DNA from: Porphyra umbilicalis | Lineage: Eukaryota > Rhodophyta > Bangiophyceae > Bangiales > Bangiaceae | Reading direction: 5' to 3' | Assembly (NCBI GenBank): GCA_002049455.2 | Contig: KV918978.1 | Location: 62,001-126,000, forward strand | DNA: 64,000 bases | Shown: positions 1-10,276 of the stretch, one piece after another | Layout of the letters: the number at the start of each line of letters is the position of its first letter | How positions within the stretch are numbered: position 1 is the stretch's first letter | Program-made: the position numbers and the translations under genes | The notes under the pieces: generated by a model | Database searches by the model: none | What the model saw: only the letters and a program-made list of their open reading frames with translations | Told to the model about the DNA's origin: nothing

Positions 1-600
1 GCTGGAGTTCTCTGGGGCACGCGGCCAACTGTCACTGTCTGTCAAACGGGAAAGAAGCGGGAGAGCGGACCCGAGTAGAGACAGTCTTCGCTGGGCCTCG
101 GCGGACACTTGGAACGTCTGCACCGACGTGCGACGCAGAATAGCGGGTGCGCCCAGGGAAGCTCCGGCACGGAGCCACCTTGATACAGGAGATGAGTACA
201 CACGATATATTTTGCAGACGACAAAAAAGGACTACAAGTACTGGAAGAACCCACGAGCACTCACCATATCCATACTCAAAACAGATACTAGCGCACAGAC
301 TGCAGCCAGTCACGGCAGCTGGCTTGATGAGAGGCCAAGGTCTTGTCCTCCTCCGAAAAGGAAGAGAACAGGTGCTTCACCAGAGTATCCATACCGGCGG
401 TCCCAGAAACGGTTGACCCTCGAACTCCGTACGCGTGCGCACCCTCTTCCACCTTACTCAAAAAGCGTTCTCGCTCATCGCCCGTTTCGTCTCCGAAGAT
501 ATGGTGCGTCAGCGCGGTTGCGACCAGGGGCTTTGGAATCAAGCACTTTTGGTTGCATTAGGATATAATCCACATCCCCTCACATGCACTCTGGATTGAG
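1..600. other. No recognisable gene
   Basis: I see no convincing coding signal, tRNA or repeat here. Short open frames occur on both strands but none has a recognisable domain or plausible splice context. The stretch ends at the left edge of the first copy of the 0.7 kb repeat. Confidence 0.5.
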
Positions 601-1303
601 TTCCCTGGCCTTTAGGACAGGGTGCTCTCAAAGTGTAGTGATGCACACATATACTTAGATCAAGGGACTTGCTCTCCGTTTCAGAGGTGGCAGTCTGCAT
701 TCATGTCCTCAGGGATCTGAGGGCGTGTCAGCGTTGGAAGGGTCGCGATGACGCTAAAAGCGAATGGAGTTACGCGGCTGAGAAGGACTGTCCTGCCACA
801 AGGGTCACAGGGCCCAGACGGCGCCTGCCCCCCTGCCCCCCCCCACCGCCCCGAGTTGCGCGCGGCGACCACGTGCAGCGACTTCCGGGGTTCGACGAGC
901 CCACGATGACCCGCGGGTGAACGTGCCTGCGCGCCGGCTTCTGTTGCGGCGGCACGTCGGCGGTTTCTAACGCCATCTCGCGGCACGGTTAGAGGCGCCC
1001 CGTCGCGCGGTGGTCGATCCCATCCGCCCGCCCGTGCGCCATCTCGGCCGCGCGCAGGTGCGCTGCGCGGCGGGGTGACGGCCCCGCCCGTAGGCGTTGC
1101 ACCACGCCGGCGGGCCACCGCCGCCGCGGCGGCGGCGGCGGCACCCCTTTCCCCGCCCCACACCCCCCCCGCCACGGCAACGTGGCTGCACGTGCCCCCG
1201 TGCGTGCTCGCGGCCATGGAGCCGGCCGGCTTCCCGGTATCTATGCGTCGCCGAGCGCGCCACCGCCCTGAAGGCCAGGGTATTGCACGTAGGTGCCTGG
1301 AAT
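601..1303 (+). mobile_element. 0.7 kb repeat family, copy 1
   Basis: One of four copies in the window. It opens with TTCCCTGGCCTTTAGGACAG and closes with GTGCCTGGAAT. The two ends share only a short terminal match (ATTCC) plus an inverted subterminal core, CCCTGGCCTT(T/C)AGG. An AT-richer left third is followed by a very GC-rich right part. No transposase is encoded, so this looks like a non-autonomous DNA element of MITE type. It is more diverged from copies 2 and 3 than those are from each other. No clear target duplication is visible at this copy. Confidence 0.75.
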
Positions 1304-2318
1304 ATTTGACGAGGTCATATATCCAAAATCAGATCTTGCTGGGACGGACAGAGTCAGGATCAATATTATAGTCGGATATTCAATGTGTACGATTTTGGAT
1401 ATAGTTAGGATAGACATATTGAATATATTCTCTTAGATAACGGATCTGGAAGAAGACTAAAATTGAAACAAAATGAAATAAAAGGAGACATCTCTCCAGG
1501 TACAGTCTTACATGTCATTTAAATACGCGTGTCTCTTCACAAGCATTTGTCGCGAAGAACCGGCGTCAAGTACCATTTGGTTGTTGGAATTGCTTTGGAT
1601 GGTGCAGCGGTCCTCGTCAGTAGTGATCGTTGGAACTCTCGTGTGCTCTCCCGGGGGTGCCCGCTCGGAATTTCGCGCGGGCCGTGGACAACAAGGCAAG
1701 CGGTTTCAGACACGGGACAGAACCGTTCGGGAATCTTCCGGCAAGATATGGTCGTTGCGCCAAAAGCTGGACAGTCCCAGACAGGCGGATCGACGTTTGG
1801 GCCAATCAAACGCACAAAGGCGCCTCTTTGACAGGCCTGGACTCTCCACTTTTTGGCGGAACGACAATAGCCGCTTGGCACTGCCAGATGATGGCAGTTG
1901 AACAGGGTGGAAAGTCATCCCCACGCGCCAGCACTACGGCGCGGAATATGTGAGCCGGATCAGGCAAGGTGGAAATTCGATTCAGATTATACTATATCCA
2001 GCCTTCGCAGAGTCATTCGGGCTCAGTATATCCGGCGGTAAATAAACAGAGTACGATATGGATACGCGGCTGCGGCATGGATTATGGATTATTACTAGTA
2101 TAATGTGCGGATATGTCTGGCTCTACTTTATCCACCTCAGGCCCTGGTTGCGACTTGCGCTGGCGTCATCTTCAAGCCCCCAGCCCGCCGCACAAGCTGT
2201 GCGGCGGGACTACCTGGGACCTCAATCACATCATCTGACGCCTTCGCCCCAGCACAGGGTGGGCTGCAATCGTCACTCTTACGAAAAGCCACAAACACAT
2301 CGACACACCGTGCGCAAT
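1304..2318. other. AT-richer spacer with one imperfect hairpin
   Basis: No gene recognised. The base composition is clearly lower in GC than the flanks. It contains the inverted repeat listed separately at 1747-1869. The 3' end may include a further exon of the minus-strand gene at 2503-3761 (a Cys-containing open frame lies around 2140-2400), but no decisive splice site was seen. Confidence 0.4.
1747..1869. repeat. Imperfect inverted repeat (hairpin)
   Basis: Arms 1747-1777 and 1839-1869 are inverted copies with several mismatches. Both carry a TCGTT(G/C)CGCCAAAA core and an A(C/G)AGTCC end. The loop is about 60 bases. This could be a MITE remnant; no target duplication was identified. Confidence 0.5.
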
Positions 2319-2502
2319 TCACAGGCACAATGAAGCGCAGGGGCGTCGTGAGAACAGTACACGTGTCAGCATCGTCGTTACAACCCGATCTGAGGCGCTC
2401 CAATGCCGCAAGGCAGTCACGCGGACCGCGTCAAATGAATGACATGAGAAAACGAAAAACTTGATGCCGAAGCTAAGAAATGAGCAAAAATAAAGAACGT
2501 AC

Positions 2503-3761
2503 AGGCGCACGGATCCCGGAGGGGCCTGCAGAGCCCGCACAGAGTCGCGCAGGCGTGCCGCAGCGTGTTTCTCTGCGGCCTCCCGACGACCGCTTAAGAT
2601 GGCAATAGCGGTCTCTGGCGCCGCATCACTGGTCACCCCACTGGGACCCCCCAGAGTGGCCGACAGCGCCCCGGCGTAGGCGCTGGCGGTGGCACTGAGG
2701 CCAGCGTCGGCGCACCTCGCCTGCTCCCGTGTGGCATCGATGTTGATCGAAGACACGGCTGCCGCATCGGAGCCGACCGCCACAGGCGTGTCCACCGCCG
2801 CGGGTACCGGATTAGCTGCCCCAACAAAGTTGGCCACCAGTGACCGCCGGCGTGAGGTGTGAGCTTCGCGAGCGTCGTCCGCCTTCTGGCAAAGTGCCAG
2901 GGCCGCGTTTCGCTGCGACTCAAATAGCGCATCGCCAGACTTGGCGCAAACGTAGAACTTGGCGGACAGCTTCTTCTTATTCCGCTTTTTGAGGATGACG
3001 CCATTCGGGGTGATCTCGCGCTGGAAGAGAAGCGGGCTGAGCGCAATCGTGAGGGGTGTGTGCCCGGGATTCATGCATTTGGTGCACCTGGGAAGCGCAA
3101 GCAGCACAAAAGAATTGCGTCCAATAAAAAATAGTGGTGGAGCACGCGCGGTGCTTGTCAGCGTGTGTTTTCTCCAAGGAGTGGCATGCATCAGATCCAA
3201 TCCACGCACATGAGAAAAGCGGCAACCAACAAAGGACAGAACAAAGTGCAGAATAGCAATACGTACGCATCTTTGCACGGACACTTGAGCGTGTTGCACT
3301 TCGCTCCCGTGTAGAACACGTGCCCTTTCGGCAGGGGAGCAACGCACTGCATATTGTCGACCACCATTGTACAGTTGGGGAAGTAGTGGGTGTTCACAAA
3401 CTCCGTCGTCTTTTGGTAACCACATTCCCCGCACGTCGCGTTGGCGCGTCCAGGGCGCTCAGACACAGCCTGCGGTGGCGACACATTGAGCGGGGCACGT
3501 GTGAGGTCCCGCTCAGCCGGGGATCCTGCACCTGGAAACATCGTACACGGTACAAACCACAGATCATAATTGAACAAAGCTCCCTGCGTCAGGACCAAGT
3601 CGTTATTTCCGGTACACACAGATGCACACACAAGAGAATGCGAGAACCACCACGCCATGCATGAAAACGAGCACCTAACACATACCTGCACTGATATCGC
3701 TGGACGAGAAAGATGCCGCCGCCGCTGTGGCAGCTGCCTCTGCCGCCGACCCGCCCGCCAT
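2503..3761 (-). CDS. Three-exon Cys-rich protein of unknown function
   Basis: I reconstruct exon 1 as 3761-3686 (ATG at 3761, GCAG|GTATGT donor), exon 2 as 3531-3267 (TTTCCAG acceptor, GATGC|GTACGT donor) and exon 3 from 3087 (CTTCCCAG acceptor). Phases agree: 76 and 265 nt, then a one-base completion. The introns are 154 and 179 nt. The product starts with an Ala/Ser leader (MAGGSAAEAAATAAAA). A Cys/His-rich segment follows with CGECGYQ, PNCTMV, KCNTLKCPCKDA and CTKCMNPGH, which looks like a metal-binding fold, then a basic patch (LKKRNKKKLSAKF) and an Ala-rich tail. Another GTACGT donor sits at 2502, so further exons may follow; without it the frame runs on to 2319. I do not recognise the family, and zinc binding is inference from Cys spacing. 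Confidence 0.6.
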
Positions 3762-4236
3762 GGAGCCTAGACACGCCGGTGAGCCGGCCGTGCTGTATCC
3801 GGGCGTTGCTTTGCTCTGCGAAGAGGATGGGCGTCACGACGGTGGCGAGAAACTGTGACGTCTGACGTCATCGAGGTGTGTCGTCCCAGGCCGGGGCAGG
3901 CCAGATGAGGACGGATGACTGCCGTTCCAGCGCGGGGCGCGCGCGGCTGTTCGAGACGTTTGATTTTGGAAAAGTGGTCAGCCGTTCAAATGGTATCAAC
4001 TCTTTTGTTCACACTGCCTCACAACCAACTTGACGAATTGGAAAAGTTCATTCGTGTTGGTTATATTCGAATATCGATTGCAATAAACCTGTTCGGGATT
4101 TAACACGATGTGTAAGAATTGTGACGATGTAAAAGTACGATGTCCTTGACCCAAGTGCCTTACGGACTGTCCGAAAGAAGCATGCCTCTAGGTGTGGCCT
4201 TCCTTCTCGCCTGTCCAGCTTTTCCCGGAACGACAA
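3762..4236. other. Spacer upstream of the Cys-rich gene
   Basis: The part next to 3761 presumably holds that gene's promoter and 5' UTR. The rest, up to the edge of repeat copy 2, is AT-richer and shows no gene or clear repeat. Confidence 0.4.
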
Positions 4237-4951
4237 ATTCCAGGCACGTGCGTGCAATACCCTGACCTTCAGGGCGGTGGCGCGCTCGGCGACGCATTGA
4301 CACCCGGCACGCCGGCCGGCTCTATGGCCGCGAGCGCGCACGGGGGCACGTACAGCCACGTTGCCGTGGTGGGGGGGGCGTCGGGCGGGGAAAGAGGTGC
4401 CGCCTCCGCCACCGCAGCGGCGGCGGCCCGCCGGCGTCGCGCGGCGCCCACGGGCGAGGCCGTCACTCCGCCGCGCAGCGCACCTGCGCACGGCGGGCAG
4501 GGCGGCCGACGCGGCGCACGGGCGGGCGGGTGGGACTGATCGCCGCGCGACGAGGCGCCTGTAACCGCGCCGCTAGATGCCGTCAACAACCGCCGACGCG
4601 CCGCCGCAATAGAAGACGGCGCGCAGGCACGATCACCCGCGAATCATCGTGGGCGCGTCAAGCCCCGGAAGTCGCTGCGCGCGGTCACCGCGCGCAACTC
4701 GGGGCGGTAGAGGGGGCACGGGGGCAGGCGCCGTCCGGGCCCAGTGACCCCTGTGGCAGGACAGTCCTTCTCAGCCATGTAACTCCATTCGATTTTAGCG
4801 TCATCGCGATCCTTCCAACACTGACACGCCCTCAGATCACTGAGGACACGAATGCAGATTGCCACCTCTGAAACGGAGAGCAAGTCCCTTGATCTAAGTA
4901 TATGTGTGCATCACTACACTTTGAGAGCACCCTGTCCTAAAGGCCAGGGAA
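4237..4951 (-). mobile_element. 0.7 kb repeat family, copy 2 (reverse)
   Basis: Reverse-oriented copy running from ATTCCAGGCACGTGCG at the left to CTAAAGGCCAGGGAAT at the right. It is close to copy 3 over its whole length, much closer than to copies 1 and 4. Copies 2 and 3 point in opposite directions and bracket 4952-8141. No protein of its own is recognised; the open frames through it are GC-driven. Confidence 0.8.
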
Positions 4952-7900
4952 TAAAAGCGTGCACAATGATCAATGCAATCATGTTACCCCCACCACAGTC
5001 AGCTCCCTCGGGCGCCAACGACCCTCCCCTCACTTCCGCCCGGCGCGGTTTCACTCGGCCGCGTCGCCGATGCCAACCTTTGTGTTGGCGCGCGGGGGCA
5101 TGCCGGCAACGTCGGCAGCAGCGGCGGCGGCGGCCAGCAGCCGTGGCGGCGGCGGCGGCCGCAGCCGCTGCGCGTCAGTCTCCACGGCGGCCGTCACGTC
5201 AGCTCGCGTGCGCCGCACCCCCTGCCTGCTGGCGGCGGCGGCGCCCGCCGCCGCCGCCGCCGCGGCCGCCGCCGGTGCCACCCCCGCGTGCGCTGCGACC
5301 CCCCCGTGGTCGCGCACCTCTGCGGGGCGGCGGCGGCCGTCGGTGCGCCTCCGCGACGGCGCGTCGGACGCGTCCTTGTCCGCCGAGTCGTCGGTCGCCG
5401 CCTCGTCCTCAGCCTCGGCCGCCACCTCCGCATGGGGCACGTCGTCGTCTGACGCGTCGGCGCGGTGGCGCCGCCGGCGCGGCGCGGGGGCACCGCGGTG
5501 GCGGCAAGCACCGCCGAGAGCGCCTCGACGGGGTCAACCAGGCCGCTTGCCGTGCCTGCGGCGGCCTCGGGCGACTTGGCTGCAGGCGTGCGCCGCTCGG
5601 CGGGGAGGGGTTTGTCGAGCGGGGTACGCCGCCGCCACACAGCTACGTGGCCACCTGCAGCAGCACAACGATATCTTGGCAGTGCCGGTCACGCCGACCC
5701 CCCCCGGCGTAGGCGCCGGCAGCACCAGACACCCCCCTCCCCCCCCCCCACCCCCTCCCCGGCCACCAAACCCAAAGCGGTGGCATGGGCCCCCCCCCCC
5801 CCCCCCCCTCCCCCCGGCGGCGCCCCTCCCATGAACAATCCTCTCCCTCCGCCACCCCCCGCTGCCAACCGTCGTGGCGGCCGCCTACGGAGCACTCGCG
5901 CCGTCCCCCCCCCGCAGGCGACACCCCCCCCCCGCCGCCTCCTGCCGCCGGCGGAACGCCCGCTCGCAGCGGCTGCCGGCTGCGGGGTTCCTCCATTCCC
6001 GGAGACCGTAGCGCCCGCCGCGTGGCTCGCGTCGCCCGCCGTGGCGGTGCGGGGAGGCGCCACCCCAGCCGGCAGACCGCGGGCGACGACCAAGTGTCTC
6101 CTGCCGCCGCCGCCGTGCCGCCGTCCGCGCCGACGCGGCGCGGCAGGCGGCGGCTACAAAGGCGGCGGCTACAAAGGCGGCGGCGGCAGCGGAAGCCGAC
6201 GCCAACGCGGCCGGCGCGGCAGCCGAGGCGGCGCGGGCCGTGTGGTCCCCGGTCTGGTGTGGCCGAATGGGCGACGCCGCCGCTCGACGCCGCCGTTGCG
6301 GCGGCGGCGGTCCCTCCGCCCCCCCCCCCTCGCCCACTCCCCCGCCCGCCACCGAATCCAAAGCGGCGGCGTCGACCCCCCCCCCCCCCCCTCCCACCTC
6401 ACATTCGGTGCCCCCCCCATACGCTACAGGTTTCTCCCGTCCGCGCGGCCGCAGCGCCCGCCGCGTGGCACGCGTCGCCCGCCGTGGCGGTGCATTGCAG
6501 CGTCACCCCCGTCGGCGAACCGCGGGGGACGACCGCGCGCCTCCCGTCGTGGGCACCGGTGACGGCGGCGACCGCGGCCGCGGCCGCCGCCGCCGTCGCC
6601 GCCGCCGTTGCCGCCGCCCGCGTCGACGTGGCACGGCAGGCGACGGCAACTAAGACGGCGGAAGAAGCGGAAGCAGACGCCAACGCGGCGGTCGCGGCGG
6701 CCGATGCGGCGGCGGCGAGGCTGGTGGAGGAAGTGGGGGAGGTGGCCGACGGTGCCGCGGTCGCGGCGGCTGGCGACGCGGTGGTCGCGGCGGCTGCGGT
6801 GACGCCGCCGCACGACGCGGTGACTCCGCCGCGCGACGAGGCTTCCGACGCGGCGGCGGGGCGGCCCGACGCGAGGAGCGCGGACGCCGAGGCGCTCGAG
6901 GCCGTTGCCGCGGGGCCGCCGGCAGCGGGTGCGGGGATGGGGGCAGGGGCGGCGCGGGCCTTGTGGCTGCCGGCCGGATGCGGCCGAGCGGGCGACGCTG
7001 CCGCTCGCCGCAGGCGTTGCGGCGGCAGCGGCGCTACCCTCCCCCCCTCCCCCGCCCCTTGCCCCCCCCCTCCGCCACGCCGCCGTGCGACGCGACGGCC
7101 AACGCCGCGGCAGGGCGGCCCGACGCGAGGTGCGCGGAGGCCGAGGCGCTCAAGGCCGTTGCCGCGGGGCCGCCGGAAGCGGGTGCGGGGATGGCGGCAG
7201 GGGCGGCGCGGGCCGTGTGGCCGCCAGCCGGGTGCGGCCGAGCGGGCGACGCCGCCGCTCACCGCCGCCGTTGCGGCGGCGGCGGCGCTCCCCCCCCCCG
7301 CTGCCGCCCCCAACCCCCGCCCCCCCGCCGTTGTGGCGGAGGCGGCGCTCCCCCAGCCGCCCGCGCAGCTTGGGCAGTCACGGCCAGACGAGGCCATGGC
7401 CGCCGCCGCCGCCGACATGGCCGACGCTGCCGCCGCCGGCGCGGCCGACGGGACGGCCCGCGGCGGCGCCGACTCGCGGCGGCTGGCCGCCACGGCCACC
7501 CCCGCCGGCGTCGACAGTGACGGCGGTGGCGCGACCGACGGCGGCGGAAACGCGTCAACGGCGAGCGGTGGCGAGTCGAACGACCGCGTGCCGGTGCGGG
7601 GTCCGCCGCGGCGGGGCGCCCTGTGCCTGTCTCCCCGCTCTCGCATTCCAAACGTGGTGCTCAGTGGGGCCTGGGGGGGGTGCTCAGCGGGGCGGCGGCG
7701 GCAACCGCGTGGGCGTCCGCCTCCGCCTATGTGGCCAGCCACCGCGCGGACGAGGCGGGCGCTGACGGGGTGTCCGACGGCCTCCTGGCCGCGACGCGGC
7801 CGCTGGCGGCGCCCGTGCGCACGCGGCCACGCGGGAGGAGCATCAACCCGTCGGTGGCCGGGACGCCGGCAGCCCGCCGCCCCTGGTGCGGAGGGCGTTG

Positions 7901-8141
7901 GCCCGGGAAGCGGTGGAGGGCAGGACACTTGTGGGCGGGGGCCATGAAAAGGCCACCAGAGCCAGGATGGCCGGGAAGGACAGCGTTTGAATTGGGCACC
8001 ATATTGCTGATCCCCGAAATTTGTCCTGGGGGACAGAGACAGAGACTGACTTTGACTGAAAGCGCGTACGCGAAAACAAACTGGCCTGGAGTTGTGCTGT
8101 GATCGAAGACAATCTATACGAGTAAGTTCTGGAGCATTATT
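4952..8141. other. GC-rich low-complexity block between inverted repeat copies
   Basis: Dominated by GCC/GGC runs and poly-C tracts. Long open frames exist on both strands and I cannot fix the coding strand. The most protein-like stretch is plus strand about 6540-7000 (AEEAEADANAAVAAADAAA and a following D/E-containing Ala-rich run). A minus-strand stretch at 5051-5440 (AEAEDEAATDDSADKDA) is also plausible. Both change frame at homopolymers. A duplicated segment (listed at 6838-7330) has a spacing that is not a multiple of three. If coding, this would be a disordered Ala/Pro-rich protein; if not, cargo or filler between the two inverted repeats. Confidence 0.35.
6838..7330. repeat. Tandem duplication of about 0.25 kb
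   Basis: The segment starting near 6861 (GCGGCCCGACGCGAGG) recurs at 7115, about 254 bases on. Both copies continue through a GCGGGTGCGGGGATG core to GGCCGAGCGGGCGACGC. A third, weaker copy of the last part lies near 6235-6320. The spacing shifts the reading frame between copies, which argues against selection for one repeated protein unit. Confidence 0.6.
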
Positions 8142-9095
8142 TATGGCGCGTCGCCAAAGAATTCCCTGGCCTTTAGGACAGGGTGCTCTCAAAGTGTAGT
8201 GATGCACACATATACTTAGATCAAGGGACTTGCTCTCCGTTTCAGAGGTGGCAGTCTGCATTCGTGTCCTCAGGGATCTGAGGGCGTGTCAGTGTTGGAA
8301 GGGTCGCGATGACGCTAAAATCGAATGGAGTTACATGGCTGAGAAGGACTGTCCTGCCACAGGGGTCACTGGGCCCGGACGGCGCCTGCCCCCGTGCCCC
8401 CTCTACCGCCCCGAGTTGCGCGCGGTGACCGCGCGCAGCGACTTCCGGGGCTTGACGCGCCCACCATGACCCGTGGGTGATCGTGTCTGCGCGCCGTCTT
8501 CTATTGCGGCGGCGCGTCGGCGGTTGTTGACGCCATCTAGCGGCGCGGTTACAGGCGCCTCGTCGCGCGGCGATCAGTCCCACCCGCCCGCCCGTGCGCC
8601 GCGTCGGCCGCCCTGCCCGCCGTGCGCAGGTGCGCTGCGCGGCGGAGTGACGGCCTCGCCCGTGGGCGCCGCGCGACGCCGGCGGGCCGCCGCCGCTGCG
8701 GTGGCGGAGGCGGCACCTCTTTCCCCGCCCGACGCCCCCCCCACCACGGCAACGTGGCTGTACGTGCCCCCGTGCGCGCTCGCGGCCATAGAGCCGGCCG
8801 GCGTGCCGGGTGTCAATGCGTCGCCGAGCGCGCCACGGCCCTGAAGGCCAGGGTATTGTACGCACGTGCCTGGAATGATCGGATCTGAGAAACTCTCACA
8901 GCAAGTCACAGCAGTTCACAGCAGCTCACAGCACAGAATTTAAAATTGCTGTGATCGTCCTTGCCTCCCACAGAGCCATCCAGGAGCCCTCAGCATGCAA
9001 TTTTATTTCAAAGCACAGTCACAGCACGGTCACAGCATGCTGCAACTTGCTGTGGAACTTGCTCGGATCCGATCATTCTTTGGCGACGCGCCATA
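8142..9095. mobile_element. TA-flanked MITE split by repeat copy 3
   Basis: The left end 8142-8162 (TATGGCGCGTCGCCAAAGAA) and right end 9075-9095 are exact inverted copies. Inward of these, the sequence after repeat copy 3 starts GATCGGATCTGAG and the right side ends CTCGGATCCGATC, which extends the terminal inverted repeat. Removing copy 3 (8161-8876) leaves a MITE of about 240 bp bounded by TA on both sides, as in Tc1/mariner-type MITEs. Its interior is full of CACAGC/GCTGTG motifs (8893-9060). Confidence 0.65.
8161..8876 (+). mobile_element. 0.7 kb repeat family, copy 3
   Basis: Forward copy from ATTCCCTGGCCTTTAGGACA to GTGCCTGGAAT, nearly identical to the reverse complement of copy 2. 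It interrupts the MITE at 8142-9095. AAT is present at both junctions, so it could be a 3-bp target duplication, though AAT is also at the right end of the other copies. No transposase is encoded. Confidence 0.8.
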
Positions 9096-10252
9096 GACTT
9101 GAAGCAGGCCGCGTCGCGCTTCACTTGGCACGTGGTTATATTTTTCATGCACTGCATTGGTTTTTATTTTTATGTCATTGCGGGCGTCCACGGGCAGGCG
9201 CGCGCGCCAGAGCCGTCCGCCCCGGAGCGCGCCGGCCCCCCACCCAGGCGACGCCGTGCTTGCGACAGTCCCAAGCCACGCACGGCTCGCCGACAGCCTC
9301 ACCCCCCCCAGCCCACCGGCCTCACACCCACGTCCGCCTCCGCCGCCGCTACCGCGCAGTCCACCCGCCCCCTGGGGCAAACGCCACGCCACTCCCGCCC
9401 CCTCGTCCATGATGGCTAGGCTTGTTGCCAGTAGCAAGCCTATCGCAGCAGGGGGCGCGGGCGCAGGGTCCGCCGCCGCCGCCGTAGGGGCTGCCACCGG
9501 CTAGCCAGCGGCGTCTTCACCCCTCCCTTCCTCCAGCCCCACGGCCCCTCAACCCCTCCACAGCCCCCCGAACGTACCCCCCTGTCCGTTCTCCTCCCCC
9601 CACGACGTACCGCGCGGTCAGTTGTGCGACATCCCGCACGGCCGGATCCGCCACCGCGACACCACCACCCCCTCGCACGGGCCACACGCACGACGCCGCC
9701 CTCTCCTCGTCACAGGTCCGCGCACAGAACCACGCGGGCAGCTGCGTCACGCCACTCGCGACTGCCCGCTTCAGTCACTGCGCGCCACGGTCACACCACA
9801 TTCCACGACTCTCGGCCGTCCCCGATCTTGGCCCTCTCCTGCGCGTTCAAAATTTTGAAGAACAAAAACACCGTCCAGAGCATCTCAGGGGCATGTTTCA
9901 CCAATTACGTCTTCAATTCCTCACCCGACGCGGTCATATGCAGCACGCATCCTCGTTTCCAGCTCGTCTGAAGCACAGACCCCCCGTTTCAAGCCATCTG
10001 AACGAGAAAAAACCCTCTTTCTACATGGTTGGACCTCACAAACGCCCAACGTACGGCCATCGTGCAAAAATACATGTACGGATAGTGTGCAAGTTGACGC
10101 TTCTAACCATGTCGGACTCAACGTACGGCGACGTCCGCCCGAGCCGTACGAGGTCTCTCCGCGTGCACCCCGCTTTTTCGCAAGTACTCCCGCAACGTGC
10201 ACTAGCTCGGGAAAAAATTAGAATGGGGGCCCCTATGCGCATGTTGGATAGT
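9096..10252. other. Pro/Ala-rich low complexity, then AT-richer spacer
   Basis: 9180-9840 is C-rich with open frames in several phases and no recognisable domain. From 9840 the composition becomes more balanced. No gene called. Confidence 0.4.
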
Positions 10253-10276
10253 ACCCTGTCCTAAAGGCCAGGGGAA
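10253..10276 (-). repeat. Isolated end of the 0.7 kb repeat family
   Basis: CCCTGTCCTAAAGGCCAGGG followed by GAATAAGAG matches, in reverse, the CCCTGGCCTTTAGGACAGGG terminus of the four longer copies. The adjoining sequence does not match them. It may be a related element sharing only its end, or a broken copy. Confidence 0.6.

Noticed and set aside
3191-3691. Single long minus-strand frame covering exon 2 of the Cys-rich gene and beyond
   Set aside because: Reads through both flanking introns; splice sites and phases support the shorter exon.
6399-8261. 620-codon minus-strand frame starting inside repeat copy 3
   Set aside because: Begins in the repeat, is Ala-rich throughout, and competes with an equally long plus-strand frame; neither could be preferred.
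9030-9497. 155-codon minus-strand frame
   Set aside because: No ATG at its start, overlaps the MITE end, and composition follows a C-rich tract.
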